DNA of 34,349 nucleotides, taken from the NCBI GenBank assembly GCA_028280525.1, contig JANQLR010000216.1, positions 1-34,349 on the forward strand, given 5' to 3'. The notes under the pieces were generated by a model. The model was not told the origin of the DNA and did not search any database. It saw only the letters and a program-made list of their open reading frames with translations. A program made the position numbers and the translations under genes. This stretch comes from Longimicrobiales bacterium (GTDB lineage: Bacteria > Gemmatimonadota > Gemmatimonadetes > Longimicrobiales > Gaopeijiaceae). Shown one piece after another: positions 1-7,854 of the stretch (the stretch's first letter is position 1; each line of letters opens with the position of its first letter).

Positions 1-474
1 GCCTCCTTCGGACTCCAGGCCGACCGCGCCGACGAGTTCTTCGACATCTCGCAGTGGATCCGGAACCTCGCGGCCGGTCTGACCGCCCCGATCTTCGACG
101 GGGGACGGCTCCGCAACAACGTCCGCGCCGCGGAGGCGCGCTACGCCCAGGCCGGCGCCGCCTACGCCCGCTCCGTCCTGACCGCCTACGGCGAGGTCGA
201 GGTCGCCCTTCTGCGCCACGGCCAGGAGCGGGACCGGCTCGACTTCGTCGGTTCGCAGCTGGAGGAGGCGACCTCCTCGGTCGACCTGCAGAGCCGCCGC
301 TTCGCCGCGGGCGTCGCCGGCTACACGGACTACCTCGACGCGCTTCGCGCGCGCCTCCTGGCCGAAACCAACCTCACGCAGGCGCGTCGCGACTTCGCCC
401 TCGCCCGCCTCTCGGTCCACCGCGCCCTCGGGGGCGGGTGGGTCGTGCCCTCCGAAGCCACGGACACCCCATGA
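1..474 (+). CDS. TolC-family outer-membrane efflux factor, C-terminal part (start lies outside window)
   Basis: Reading frame 1 is open from the first base to a TGA at 472-474 and gives the last 157 residues of an outer-membrane factor. The segment has the usual OMF pattern: a strand and turn ending in TAPIFDGGRL, followed by long alanine- and arginine-rich helices (RAAEARYAQAGAAYARSVL, then LQSRRFAAGVAGYTDYLDA) that form the periplasmic helical barrel. The family forms the trimeric exit duct of tripartite pumps. The stop overlaps the start of the adaptor gene by four bases (ATGA), so this is the first visible gene of a pump operon. The signal peptide and N-terminal half are missing only because the window starts inside the gene. 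The substrate cannot be read from the sequence. Confidence 0.88.
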   Translation, partial: ASFGLQADRADEFFDISQWIRNLAAGLTAPIFDGGRLRNNVRAAEARYAQAGAAYARSVLTAYGEVEVALLRHGQERDRLDFVGSQLEEATSSVDLQSRRFAAGVAGYTDYLDALRARLLAETNLTQARRDFALARLSVHRALGGGWVVPSEATDTP

Positions 475-1733
475 GCGCCCGCAGAAACCTCCTCCTCTCG
501 GTCGGCATCCTCGGCGGGATGGTCATCTTCGCAGTGGCCCTCGTCCGGCTTCGCCCCGAGCCGCCGCGCACGCCCCCGCCCTCTCGCATCCCCGAGGTGC
601 AGACGGCGGCGGTGCGCACCGTGACCGGGCCGCTCACCGTCGAGGGGAGCGGGACCGTCCGCGCCCGGGCCGAGGTCGCGCTGGCGCCGCAGGTCGGCGG
701 GCGGGTCGCGTGGCAGTCGGCGTCGCTCATCCGGGGTGGGCGGGTCTCGGCGGGCGAGCTCCTCCTGCGGATCGAGGCGGCGGACTACGAGAACGCCGTG
801 CGCCAGGCCGAGGCTCAGGTGGCGGAGGCGCGGGTCGGACTCCTGCAGGCGGAGGAGGAGGCCCGGATCGCCCTGGAAGAGTACCGCCAGTTCGCGGCAC
901 GCTCCGGGGTCTCGGTCGAGTCGGCCTCCCCGCTGACGCTGCGCGAGCCGCAGCTCGAGTCGGCGCGGGCGGCACTCGCGCGGGCGGAGGCGCAGCTCGC
1001 CGACGCGCAGCTCTCTCTCGATCGAACGGAGCTCACCTCGCCCTTCGACGGCGTCGTCGTCTCCGAGTCGGTGGACGTCGGGAACCTCGCTCAGCCGGGG
1101 ATCGCGATCGCCACCCTCTTCGCCGCCGACCCGGTCGAGGTCATCGTGCCGGTCTCCGACCTCTCCGCCGGACTCCTCCCGGGGCTCTGGCAGCTCCGCG
1201 CCGGGGACGGCGACCGGACGCTCGGTGCCCGCGTGCGCGCCTCGTACGGCGGGCGCAGCTGGGAGTGGGAGGGCTTCGTCGACCGGGCCCAGGCCGCACT
1301 CGACGAGCAGACGCGCACCGTCGACGTGATCCTGCGCGTCCCGAACCCCTTCACCGCCGCCCGCCCGGTCGACGGCGGCGACGCGACCGACGCGCCGCCC
1401 CTCCTCGTCGGCGAGTTCGTGGACGTCGCCATCGACGGGACGGTGGGCGAGTGGAGCGTCGTCCCGCGCACCGCGCTCCAGACCGGGAACGAGGTGTGGC
1501 TGGTCGAGAACGAGCGCGTCCGCATCGTCCCGGTGCGCGTGCTGCAGCGGGTCGAGGAGCGGGTCTACGTGGACGGGGACATCCCGCCCGGGAGCCGGGT
1601 GGTCGTGGCCGGGATCACGCTCGCGACGAACGGGATGGAGGTGACCCCGGTCGGGGAGGACGCCGGACCGCCCCCGATGCCGATGGAGACCGCCTCGGCG
1701 GATGAGGCGAACGCGTCCGGAGGGGACCGATGA
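471..1733 (+). CDS. RND efflux periplasmic adaptor (membrane-fusion protein)
   Basis: A 420-residue HlyD/AcrA-type adaptor that links an inner-membrane RND pump to an outer-membrane duct. The chosen ATG overlaps the stop of the TolC-like gene; the frame stays open further upstream, but that part is antisense-like noise. Residues about 7-25 (LLLSVGILGGMVIFAVALV) form an N-terminal membrane anchor or uncleaved signal. Next come a lipoyl-like half motif (VEGSGTVRARAEVALAPQVG), a coiled-coil hairpin rich in A, E, Q and R at about 100-180, the second lipoyl half (LTSPFDGVVVSESVDVGNL), and beta-barrel and membrane-proximal domains. The start of the RND gene overlaps its stop by four bases, implying translational coupling and equal expression of the pump parts. 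Confidence 0.92.
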   Translation: MSARRNLLLSVGILGGMVIFAVALVRLRPEPPRTPPPSRIPEVQTAAVRTVTGPLTVEGSGTVRARAEVALAPQVGGRVAWQSASLIRGGRVSAGELLLRIEAADYENAVRQAEAQVAEARVGLLQAEEEARIALEEYRQFAARSGVSVESASPLTLREPQLESARAALARAEAQLADAQLSLDRTELTSPFDGVVVSESVDVGNLAQPGIAIATLFAADPVEVIVPVSDLSAGLLPGLWQLRAGDGDRTLGARVRASYGGRSWEWEGFVDRAQAALDEQTRTVDVILRVPNPFTAARPVDGGDATDAPPLLVGEFVDVAIDGTVGEWSVVPRTALQTGNEVWLVENERVRIVPVRVLQRVEERVYVDGDIPPGSRVVVAGITLATNGMEVTPVGEDAGPPPMPMETASADEANASGGDR

Positions 1734-4700
1734 ACGTCCTGCGCGGACCGGATGGCGAGGTCGTCGTCCCCGACGACGACGCCCCGCCGCCGACGCTCGA
1801 GGACCTCGAGCACGGCGAACACGGGGAGCACCTCCCCTCGGGCCCGATCACCTACATGGCCCGCAACGGGGTCCCGGCCAACCTCCTGATGATCCTGATC
1901 GTCGCGGCCGGCCTCTTCTCCGCTGGCCAGCTCGTGCAGGAGGTCTTCCCCGAGTTCTCCCTCGACACGATCCAGATCACCGTCCCCTACCCCGGCGCGA
2001 CGCCGGACGAGGTCGAGGAGTCGATCGTCCAGAAGATCGAGGAGCAGATCGAGGCGGTGGAGGGGATCAAGGAGATCACCTCGACGGCGGCCGAGGGGCT
2101 CGGGATCGTGACCGTCGAGCTCGAGCTCGGCGCGAGCGTCTCCGACGCCCTCGACGACATCAAGGCGGAGGTCGACCAGATCCAGACCTTCCCCGAGGCG
2201 GCGGACCGCCCCGCGGTGGCCGAGCTGACCAACCGCCAGTCGGTCATGCGCCTGGCGGTCTACGGCGACGCCTCCGAGCGAACCCTCAAGGAGATCGCGT
2301 ACGGGATCGAGGATCGCCTCGCCCAGCTCCCCGAGGTGTCGTACGTCGCCGCCGCCGGGATCCGCCCCTACGAGATCTCGATCGAGATCCCGTCGACGAC
2401 GCTGCGCGCCCTGGGGCTCACCCCGCGCGAGGTCGCCAACCGGGTCCGCGACGCCTCCCTCGACCTGTCGGCGGGGAGCATCGAGACGGCGGCCGAGGAG
2501 GTCCGCATCCGGACGATCGGCCAGAACTACGACCAGCAGGACTTCGAGGAGATCGTCCTCATCTCCCGCGCCGACGGGACGACGATCCGGCTGGGCGACA
2601 TCGGCACCGTCGTCGACGGGTTCGAGGACTCCGACCTGATCACCCGCTACAACGGTCAGCCGTCGGCGCTGGTCGAGGTCTTCAGGACGTCGGACGAGAA
2701 GGTGCTGGAGATCGTCGAGGCGATCCAGGTCGCCCTCGAAGGTGACATTCGCCCGAGTCTGCCGGCCGGGGTCGAGATCGACATCTGGGAGAACAACGCG
2801 ACCGTGCTCCGCGGCCGCATGAACCTCCTGATCAAGAACGCGATCATCGGGCTGAGCCTCGTCCTCCTGGCGCTGACCCTCTTCCTCGACCTGCGCCTCG
2901 CCTTCTGGACGGCGGTCGGGATCGCGATCTGCTTCATCGGCACCTTCGCCGTGATGCTGATCCTCGGGGTCTCCGTGAACGTCCTCTCCCTCTTCGCCTT
3001 CATCCTGGCGATCGGGATCGTGGTCGACGACGCGATCGTGGTGGGTGAGAACATCTTCGCCGAGCGAGAGGCGGGCCGGACCGACGTGCGTGCCTCCGTC
3101 TTCGGGGCGCACCGGATCAAGGCACCGGTCACCTTCGCCGTGCTCACGACCGTCACCGCCTTCGTCCCGCTCCTCCTCGTGCCGGGCGTCTTCGGGAAGA
3201 TCATGGTCGCCATCCCGATCGTGGTGATGTCGGTCCTCTTCCTCTCGCTGATCGAGACGCTCTTCATCCTCCCGAACCACCTGTCGCACCTCCCGCCTCC
3301 GCACGAATCGGCGACGAACCCGGTGACCCGCTTCTTCGAAGGGGTGCAGAAGGGGGTGGATGCCCGGCTGCAGCGCTTCATCGAGGGGCCGCTCGACCGC
3401 GCGATCGCCTTCGCGATCCGCGCGCCCTCCGTCGTGATCTCCGCCGCGGTCGGGCTGATCGTGGTGGCGATCGCCCTCGTGCCGGCCGGGATCCTCAAGG
3501 TGGAGTTCTTCCCGGAGGTCGAGGGGGACGTGGTCACCGCCTCGCTGCAGATGGCGGAGGGCACGCCGGCCGCCATCACCTCGACCGCGGTGGATCGGAT
3601 CCAGCGAGCGAGCGAGCGGGTGGCCGCCCGCTTCGAGGAGGATCGGCCGGAGGAGCTCCCGGATCTCCTGGAGGCGACCTACTCCACGGTCGGGGCGGGC
3701 GCACCCGGCGGCGGCCCCGATGCGAGTACCGGGGCGAGCACCCTCTCGGCGAACATCGGGGCGGTGCAGGTCCGGCTCCTGGAGGCGGAGGACCGGAGGA
3801 TCTCGGCGAAGGCCTTCGAGGAGGCGTGGCGGGAGGAGGTCGGGAAGATCCCGGGCGCCGAGGCGCTGACCTTCGCCTCCTCGATCATCGGGGGTGGCGC
3901 CGCGATCAACCTCGAGATGTCGCACCCCGACACCGAGCGGCTCGCCGAGCTCGCCGACGTGGTGATGGAGGAGCTCCAGCGCTTCGACGGCGTCTTCGAC
4001 GTCGACTCGGATCAGGACGCGGGGCTGCGGGAGATCCAGCTCACCCTCCTCCCCGCCGCACGTACCCTCGGCCTCGATCTGGACGACGTGGCCCGCCAGG
4101 TGCGCGGTGCCTTCTTCGGAGAGCAGGCGCTCCGGGTGCAGCGCGGTCGCGAGGACGTGCGCGTCTACGTGCGCCTCCCCGAGAACGAGCGCGACGCGAT
4201 CGCGGACGTCGAGCAGTACCGGATCCAGACCGAGTTCGGCGGCGAGGTGCCGCTCGATCAGGTGGCGACCGTCGCCTTCGGCACCTCCCCGACCTCGATC
4301 AACCGAAAGGACTCCCGTCGCGTCCTGACCGTCACCGCCGACGTCGACCCCCAGATCGTCTCCGCGGCGCAGGTGTCGACGGCGCTCGAGGAGGAGATCC
4401 TCCCGGAGCTGATCGCGCGAGACCCGCGGCTGACCTGGGCCTTCGGCGGGGACCAGGCCGAGCAGGGGGAGACGAACGCCTCCCTGGCGAGCGGCTTCCT
4501 CCTGGCGATGATCGTCGTCTACGCGCTGCTCGCGATTCCCTTCGGCTCGTACCTGCAGCCGCTCGTCGTGATGGCGGCGATCCCCTTCGGCATCGTCGGG
4601 GCGCTCGCCGGCCACCTCATCCTCGGCCTCTCCGTCGGGCTGCTCAGCCTCTTCGGGATCATCGGGCTCTCCGGAGTGGTGGTGAACGACTCGCTCGTGA

Positions 4701-5047
4701 TGATCGACTTCATCAACGAGCGGGTGCGGGCCGGAATGCCGTACCGCGAGGCGATCCTGGACGGGGCGAAGCGGCGCTTCCGACCGATCATGCTCACCTC
4801 GCTCACGACCTTCCTCGGGGTCGCGCCGCTCGTCTTCGAGCGGAGTCTGCAGGCGCAGTTCCTGATCCCGATGGCCGCCGCGCTCGCCTTCGGCATCGTC
4901 TTCGCGACCGGGATCCTGATGGTCGTCGTCCCCGCGCTGGCGACGGTGCAGTACGGGTTCACGGAGTGGCGCAAGGAGCGGAAGGCGACGCGGGGGCGCG
5001 GGCGGGGCGAGGCGACGAGGCTCGCGGGGGCCCCGGCGGGGGACTGA
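1730..5047 (+). CDS. RND-family efflux permease (AcrB/HAE-like)
   Basis: A 1105-residue resistance-nodulation-division permease, slightly longer than AcrB (1049). It carries an acidic N-terminal cytosolic extension of about 40 residues (PDDDAPPPTLEDLEHGEHGE) before the usual GPITYMARNGVPANLLM entry to TM1. Two large periplasmic porter loops separate TM1/TM2 and TM7/TM8. TM4 carries the proton-relay acidic pair in FILAIGIVVDDAIVVGENI. In TM10, GLSGVVVNDSLVMIDF aligns by eye with GLSAKNAILIVEF of AcrB, so the relay lysine position is Asn; this is a variant seen in other RND branches. It forms the third gene of the pump operon. The substrate (drugs, lipids or metals) is unknown; no CusA-type methionine cluster was obvious. 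Confidence 0.93.
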   Translation: MNVLRGPDGEVVVPDDDAPPPTLEDLEHGEHGEHLPSGPITYMARNGVPANLLMILIVAAGLFSAGQLVQEVFPEFSLDTIQITVPYPGATPDEVEESIVQKIEEQIEAVEGIKEITSTAAEGLGIVTVELELGASVSDALDDIKAEVDQIQTFPEAADRPAVAELTNRQSVMRLAVYGDASERTLKEIAYGIEDRLAQLPEVSYVAAAGIRPYEISIEIPSTTLRALGLTPREVANRVRDASLDLSAGSIETAAEEVRIRTIGQNYDQQDFEEIVLISRADGTTIRLGDIGTVVDGFEDSDLITRYNGQPSALVEVFRTSDEKVLEIVEAIQVALEGDIRPSLPAGVEIDIWENNATVLRGRMNLLIKNAIIGLSLVLLALTLFLDLRLAFWTAVGIAICFIGTFAVMLILGVSVNVLSLFAFILAIGIVVDDAIVVGENIFAEREAGRTDVRASVFGAHRIKAPVTFAVLTTVTAFVPLLLVPGVFGKIMVAIPIVVMSVLFLSLIETLFILPNHLSHLPPPHESATNPVTRFFEGVQKGVDARLQRFIEGPLDRAIAFAIRAPSVVISAAVGLIVVAIALVPAGILKVEFFPEVEGDVVTASLQMAEGTPAAITSTAVDRIQRASERVAARFEEDRPEELPDLLEATYSTVGAGAPGGGPDASTGASTLSANIGAVQVRLLEAEDRRISAKAFEEAWREEVGKIPGAEALTFASSIIGGGAAINLEMSHPDTERLAELADVVMEELQRFDGVFDVDSDQDAGLREIQLTLLPAARTLGLDLDDVARQVRGAFFGEQALRVQRGREDVRVYVRLPENERDAIADVEQYRIQTEFGGEVPLDQVATVAFGTSPTSINRKDSRRVLTVTADVDPQIVSAAQVSTALEEEILPELIARDPRLTWAFGGDQAEQGETNASLASGFLLAMIVVYALLAIPFGSYLQPLVVMAAIPFGIVGALAGHLILGLSVGLLSLFGIIGLSGVVVNDSLVMIDFINERVRAGMPYREAILDGAKRRFRPIMLTSLTTFLGVAPLVFERSLQAQFLIPMAAALAFGIVFATGILMVVVPALATVQYGFTEWRKERKATRGRGRGEATRLAGAPAGD

Positions 5048-5133
5048 GGGGCGGAGCGCGGCGCCGTCCCACCGGGGTGCGGGCGGGCGCCCGAGTCCGG
5101 GCCGGTGTTCGGGCGGGCGGCCCCGAGCCTGCC

Positions 5134-6810
5134 TCAGCGCATCCGTTCGAAGCGCATGTCGTACACCCGCGACTGGTGGACCGACAGGCCGGTGACCTCG
5201 CCGTTCTCGCCGCGCAGGACCCGGACCAGTCCGAGCGAGCTCTGCCAGGCGTCGCGGTAGACCGGGCGGGCATCGATCCGCCTCCCCGGTCGTCGTACGA
5301 AGTAGAGGCTCCCCTCCTCCGAGCTCACCTCGAGGCCGAACTCCGCGTCGGCGGCCCAGTAGCTCCCGACGAGCTCCTCGATCATGCCCGGGGTCACCTC
5401 CTCGGGCGCAACGGGCTCGACGCGGGTGTACCGGTCGACCGCGACCTCCCCCTCGGCCTCGACCGAGCTCCCGCCCTCCGCCTCGCTGAAGGTCATCGTG
5501 CGGCCCGACGCGCCGATGGCGAAGGCATCCCCGCCGGCGGAAATCGGGTGGAGGGGCGCGCCGCCCCAGCGCAGCTCCCCGTTCCGGATGCGCACGCGGG
5601 TCGCGACGCCGGTCTGCTCCTCGACCCAGAGTCCCTCCCAGCGCGCGAGCGACGATTCCGGTACCGCGACGGCCGCCACGTCTGCGGCGGGCGCCTGCAT
5701 GATCCCGCCCAGGTAGATGTCCGCGACCTCCGCCCCGAGCCCCCCCGGGTTCACATTCGCGACGTTGCAGAGGACGGCGACGTCGAGGCCGTGATCGGGG
5801 AAGCGTCCGAGGTAGGCGCGGTAGCCGGAGGTGGCGCCCGTGTGGGTGACGGAGGGCACGCCGCCCGATTCGCCCACGAAGAGTCCGCGCGCGTAACGGA
5901 TGGTCCGACCGTCGTTCAGGACGCCCTGCTCCTGCATGAGGCGCGCGAAGTCGTCCCCGAAGAGCCGCGTGCGGAAGGCGGCGTGATTCCAGCGCAGGAG
6001 GTCGTGGACGGTGGTCAGGAGCCCCCCGTTGCCGTGCACGTTCTCGATCGGCTGGTTGATCTCGAAGGTCTCACCGTCCTGGCTGTACGCCGTCGCCCGC
6101 CCCGGAACGATCCTGCGGTAGTCGTCGCGCCACTGCGTGTCGAGCATCCCGACGGGCTCGAAGATCCGGATCCGGGAGAAGTCGGCGAAGGACATCCCGC
6201 TCACCCGCTCGACCAGGATCGCCATCAGGTTGTACCCGGAGTTCGAGTACGAGTACTCGTGCCCGGGCTCGAAGTTGAGCGCGGTCTGGCGCGCGATGAT
6301 GTCGAGGACGTGGTCGTGGCTGTGGGTGCGATTCCCCCGCCCCCACCCCGACATTCCGGCGACCGAGCCCCAGTCGCGCAGCCCGCTCGTGTGGTTCATC
6401 AGGTGGGTGATGGTGATCGGCGTCCCGTAGTCGGGGACCTCGGGGATGTACTCCCGGATGTCGTCGTCCAGGGCGAGCGCCCCGTCCAGCGCGAGGAGGA
6501 CGACCGCCGCGGCGGTGAACTGCTTGGAGACCGAGCCGTTCTCGAAGACGGTGCGGTCGGTGTTGGGGATCCCCCACTCGAGGTCCGCCATTCCCCACGC
6601 CTCCGCGAGAACGGTGAGCCCGTCGCGCGCCACGCCCACGGCACACCCCGGGGTGGTCGCCGTGTCCCACTCGGCGAAGACGGCGTCCACCTGCTCGCCG
6701 GCGTCCTCCGGCGCCTGCGCGGCGGCGGGGGCGGCGAAGGCGAAGGCGGCGAGGAGGCCCGTCGCGAGGATCGGAGGAAGGGGTCGAGTGGCGGGGAGTC
6801 GGGACGGCAT
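5134..6810 (-). CDS. Exported serine hydrolase, beta-lactamase/AmpC-like (S12) family
   Basis: A 558-residue class C beta-lactamase-like serine hydrolase. The start at 6810 was chosen because it directly gives a signal peptide (basic start, LPPILATGLLAAFAF core, AAPAAAQA cleavage site); an in-frame ATG at 6843 would add only eleven residues. All three S12 motifs are present: SVSK (Ser93, Lys96), Y188-S-N190 and H323-T-G. The fold covers about residues 40-390. A C-terminal extension of roughly 150 residues, ending VYDMRFERMR, resembles the lipocalin-like domain seen in D-amino-acid peptidases and esterases of this family. Likely periplasmic, acting on peptides or esters; true beta-lactamase activity cannot be assumed. 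It converges with the pump operon and diverges from the next gene. Confidence 0.9.
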   Translation of the reverse strand: MPSRLPATRPLPPILATGLLAAFAFAAPAAAQAPEDAGEQVDAVFAEWDTATTPGCAVGVARDGLTVLAEAWGMADLEWGIPNTDRTVFENGSVSKQFTAAAVVLLALDGALALDDDIREYIPEVPDYGTPITITHLMNHTSGLRDWGSVAGMSGWGRGNRTHSHDHVLDIIARQTALNFEPGHEYSYSNSGYNLMAILVERVSGMSFADFSRIRIFEPVGMLDTQWRDDYRRIVPGRATAYSQDGETFEINQPIENVHGNGGLLTTVHDLLRWNHAAFRTRLFGDDFARLMQEQGVLNDGRTIRYARGLFVGESGGVPSVTHTGATSGYRAYLGRFPDHGLDVAVLCNVANVNPGGLGAEVADIYLGGIMQAPAADVAAVAVPESSLARWEGLWVEEQTGVATRVRIRNGELRWGGAPLHPISAGGDAFAIGASGRTMTFSEAEGGSSVEAEGEVAVDRYTRVEPVAPEEVTPGMIEELVGSYWAADAEFGLEVSSEEGSLYFVRRPGRRIDARPVYRDAWQSSLGLVRVLRGENGEVTGLSVHQSRVYDMRFERMR

Positions 6811-6968
6811 GGCAGGCGGGGCTGAGGGAGCGGGCCGCCCCATCTGTACGAGGGGTCCCCCGGGAGCAGCAAGCCATCGACCCCTGCCGACGCGGACGCG
6901 GGCGCGAGCCGGGTCGCCTGCCGGAGCGGAGCCTCAAGCCCTGCCGGGAAGCTCCGACCCTTCGACCC

Positions 6969-7841
6969 ATGGAGACGCAGCAGGAGACGACCGGACCACC
7001 GCCCGCCTCCGCCGGGGGACCGATCGAGGTCTGCGGGGGAGAGCCACTCGCGCCCGGGTGGCTTCGGGAGCCCGCGGAGCTTCTCGCGCGGTGGGCCGCT
7101 GCCGAGGAGGCCGCCTTTCGGGGCCCGACGCCCGCCCCTGCGGTGCCGTCGCACACGGGCCTCTTCGCCCCGGGGGCGTTCCTCGCCCTCCTGCTCGTGC
7201 GACGGCTCTGCCGGTGGTACCTCCGCGGCGTGACCCCGGCGCTCTCCCGCGTGGTGCGGGTCTGGGCCTTCACGGACCGTCTCGAGGCCCGCGAGCTGGT
7301 CAGGGCGCTCGTCCCCCGCCGTCGGTCGGCGACCGACTCGTCGCCCTCCCCGCCTCCCGTCCTGCCGAGCTCTCGCGACACCGGCTCGTCCTCCCCGAAA
7401 CCGGTCCACGACCCGAGTCCCGGGGGAGCCGACCCCGGTGCCGACAGGCTCGACTATGGCTCCCCGAGGCTCGACCCCGACCGGATTCGCGAATGGGGTC
7501 GCCGGCACCTGGAGCGCACCGAACCGGGGGAGACGCGCGTCATCCCGCTCCGCCGCCCGGCGCCAGCCGAGGTGGCCGTGCCTCCGCACGTGGCGGAGAT
7601 GATGGCGCGCCTGCGAGAGCGGAAGCGCCAGCAGACGGCCCACGCGAGCTACGTGCGCGCCGAGCGGAGCGTTGGGCGCCCGGCCACCCTCGCCGAGGCC
7701 TTCGCCGAGGCGCGACGCCGCCGCGAGGGAGCCACGCCTCGGGGCGACGGCGGAGCCGGAGGGCCGGCCGCTGCGGCCGACTCCGATCCGCCCTCCGGGA
7801 CGGAGGGCGAGCGGACGAAGTCGTGGGTGATCGCCGACTGA
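6969..7841 (+). CDS. Uncharacterised protein, 290 residues
   Basis: I do not recognise a family. The frame starts at an ATG without a clear ribosome-binding site (a gggaag lies about 20 bases upstream). Third-position GC is high throughout, as in the neighbouring genes, which supports real coding; longer frames on the opposite strand read as arginine/proline-rich noise. Residues about 64-90 contain a hydrophobic stretch (GLFAPGAFLALLLVRRLCRWYL) that might be one membrane helix or a buried helix. A low-complexity Pro/Ser/Asp linker follows (about 120-160). The C-terminal part is charged and probably helical (HVAEMMARLRERKRQQ and LAEAFAEARRRREG). It ends 13 bases before the stop of the convergent permease gene. 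Confidence 0.55.
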   Translation: METQQETTGPPPASAGGPIEVCGGEPLAPGWLREPAELLARWAAAEEAAFRGPTPAPAVPSHTGLFAPGAFLALLLVRRLCRWYLRGVTPALSRVVRVWAFTDRLEARELVRALVPRRRSATDSSPSPPPVLPSSRDTGSSSPKPVHDPSPGGADPGADRLDYGSPRLDPDRIREWGRRHLERTEPGETRVIPLRRPAPAEVAVPPHVAEMMARLRERKRQQTAHASYVRAERSVGRPATLAEAFAEARRRREGATPRGDGGAGGPAAAADSDPPSGTEGERTKSWVIAD

Positions 7842-7854
7842 TCCTCGGGAGCGC

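Noticed and set aside
1565-4615. A 1016-residue open frame on the minus strand across the RND gene
   Set aside because: It reads as D/R/H/E-rich low-complexity sequence with no domain, while the plus strand encodes a clear RND pump. Long antisense frames are expected at this GC content.
5048-5133. Near-repeated CGGGCGGGCG words between the RND and hydrolase genes as a terminator or repeat element
   Set aside because: Only a five-base stem with a four-base loop can be drawn and there is no T-run; probably GC-rich spacer.
3826-6825. A 999-residue plus-strand frame running from the RND gene into the hydrolase region
   Set aside because: It crosses two well-supported genes in wrong frames and is arginine-rich noise.
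6071-7643. Minus-strand frames of 414-436 residues overlapping the hydrolase start and the orphan gene
   Set aside because: Low-complexity Arg/Pro/Ser composition; the hydrolase signal peptide and motifs lie in a different frame.
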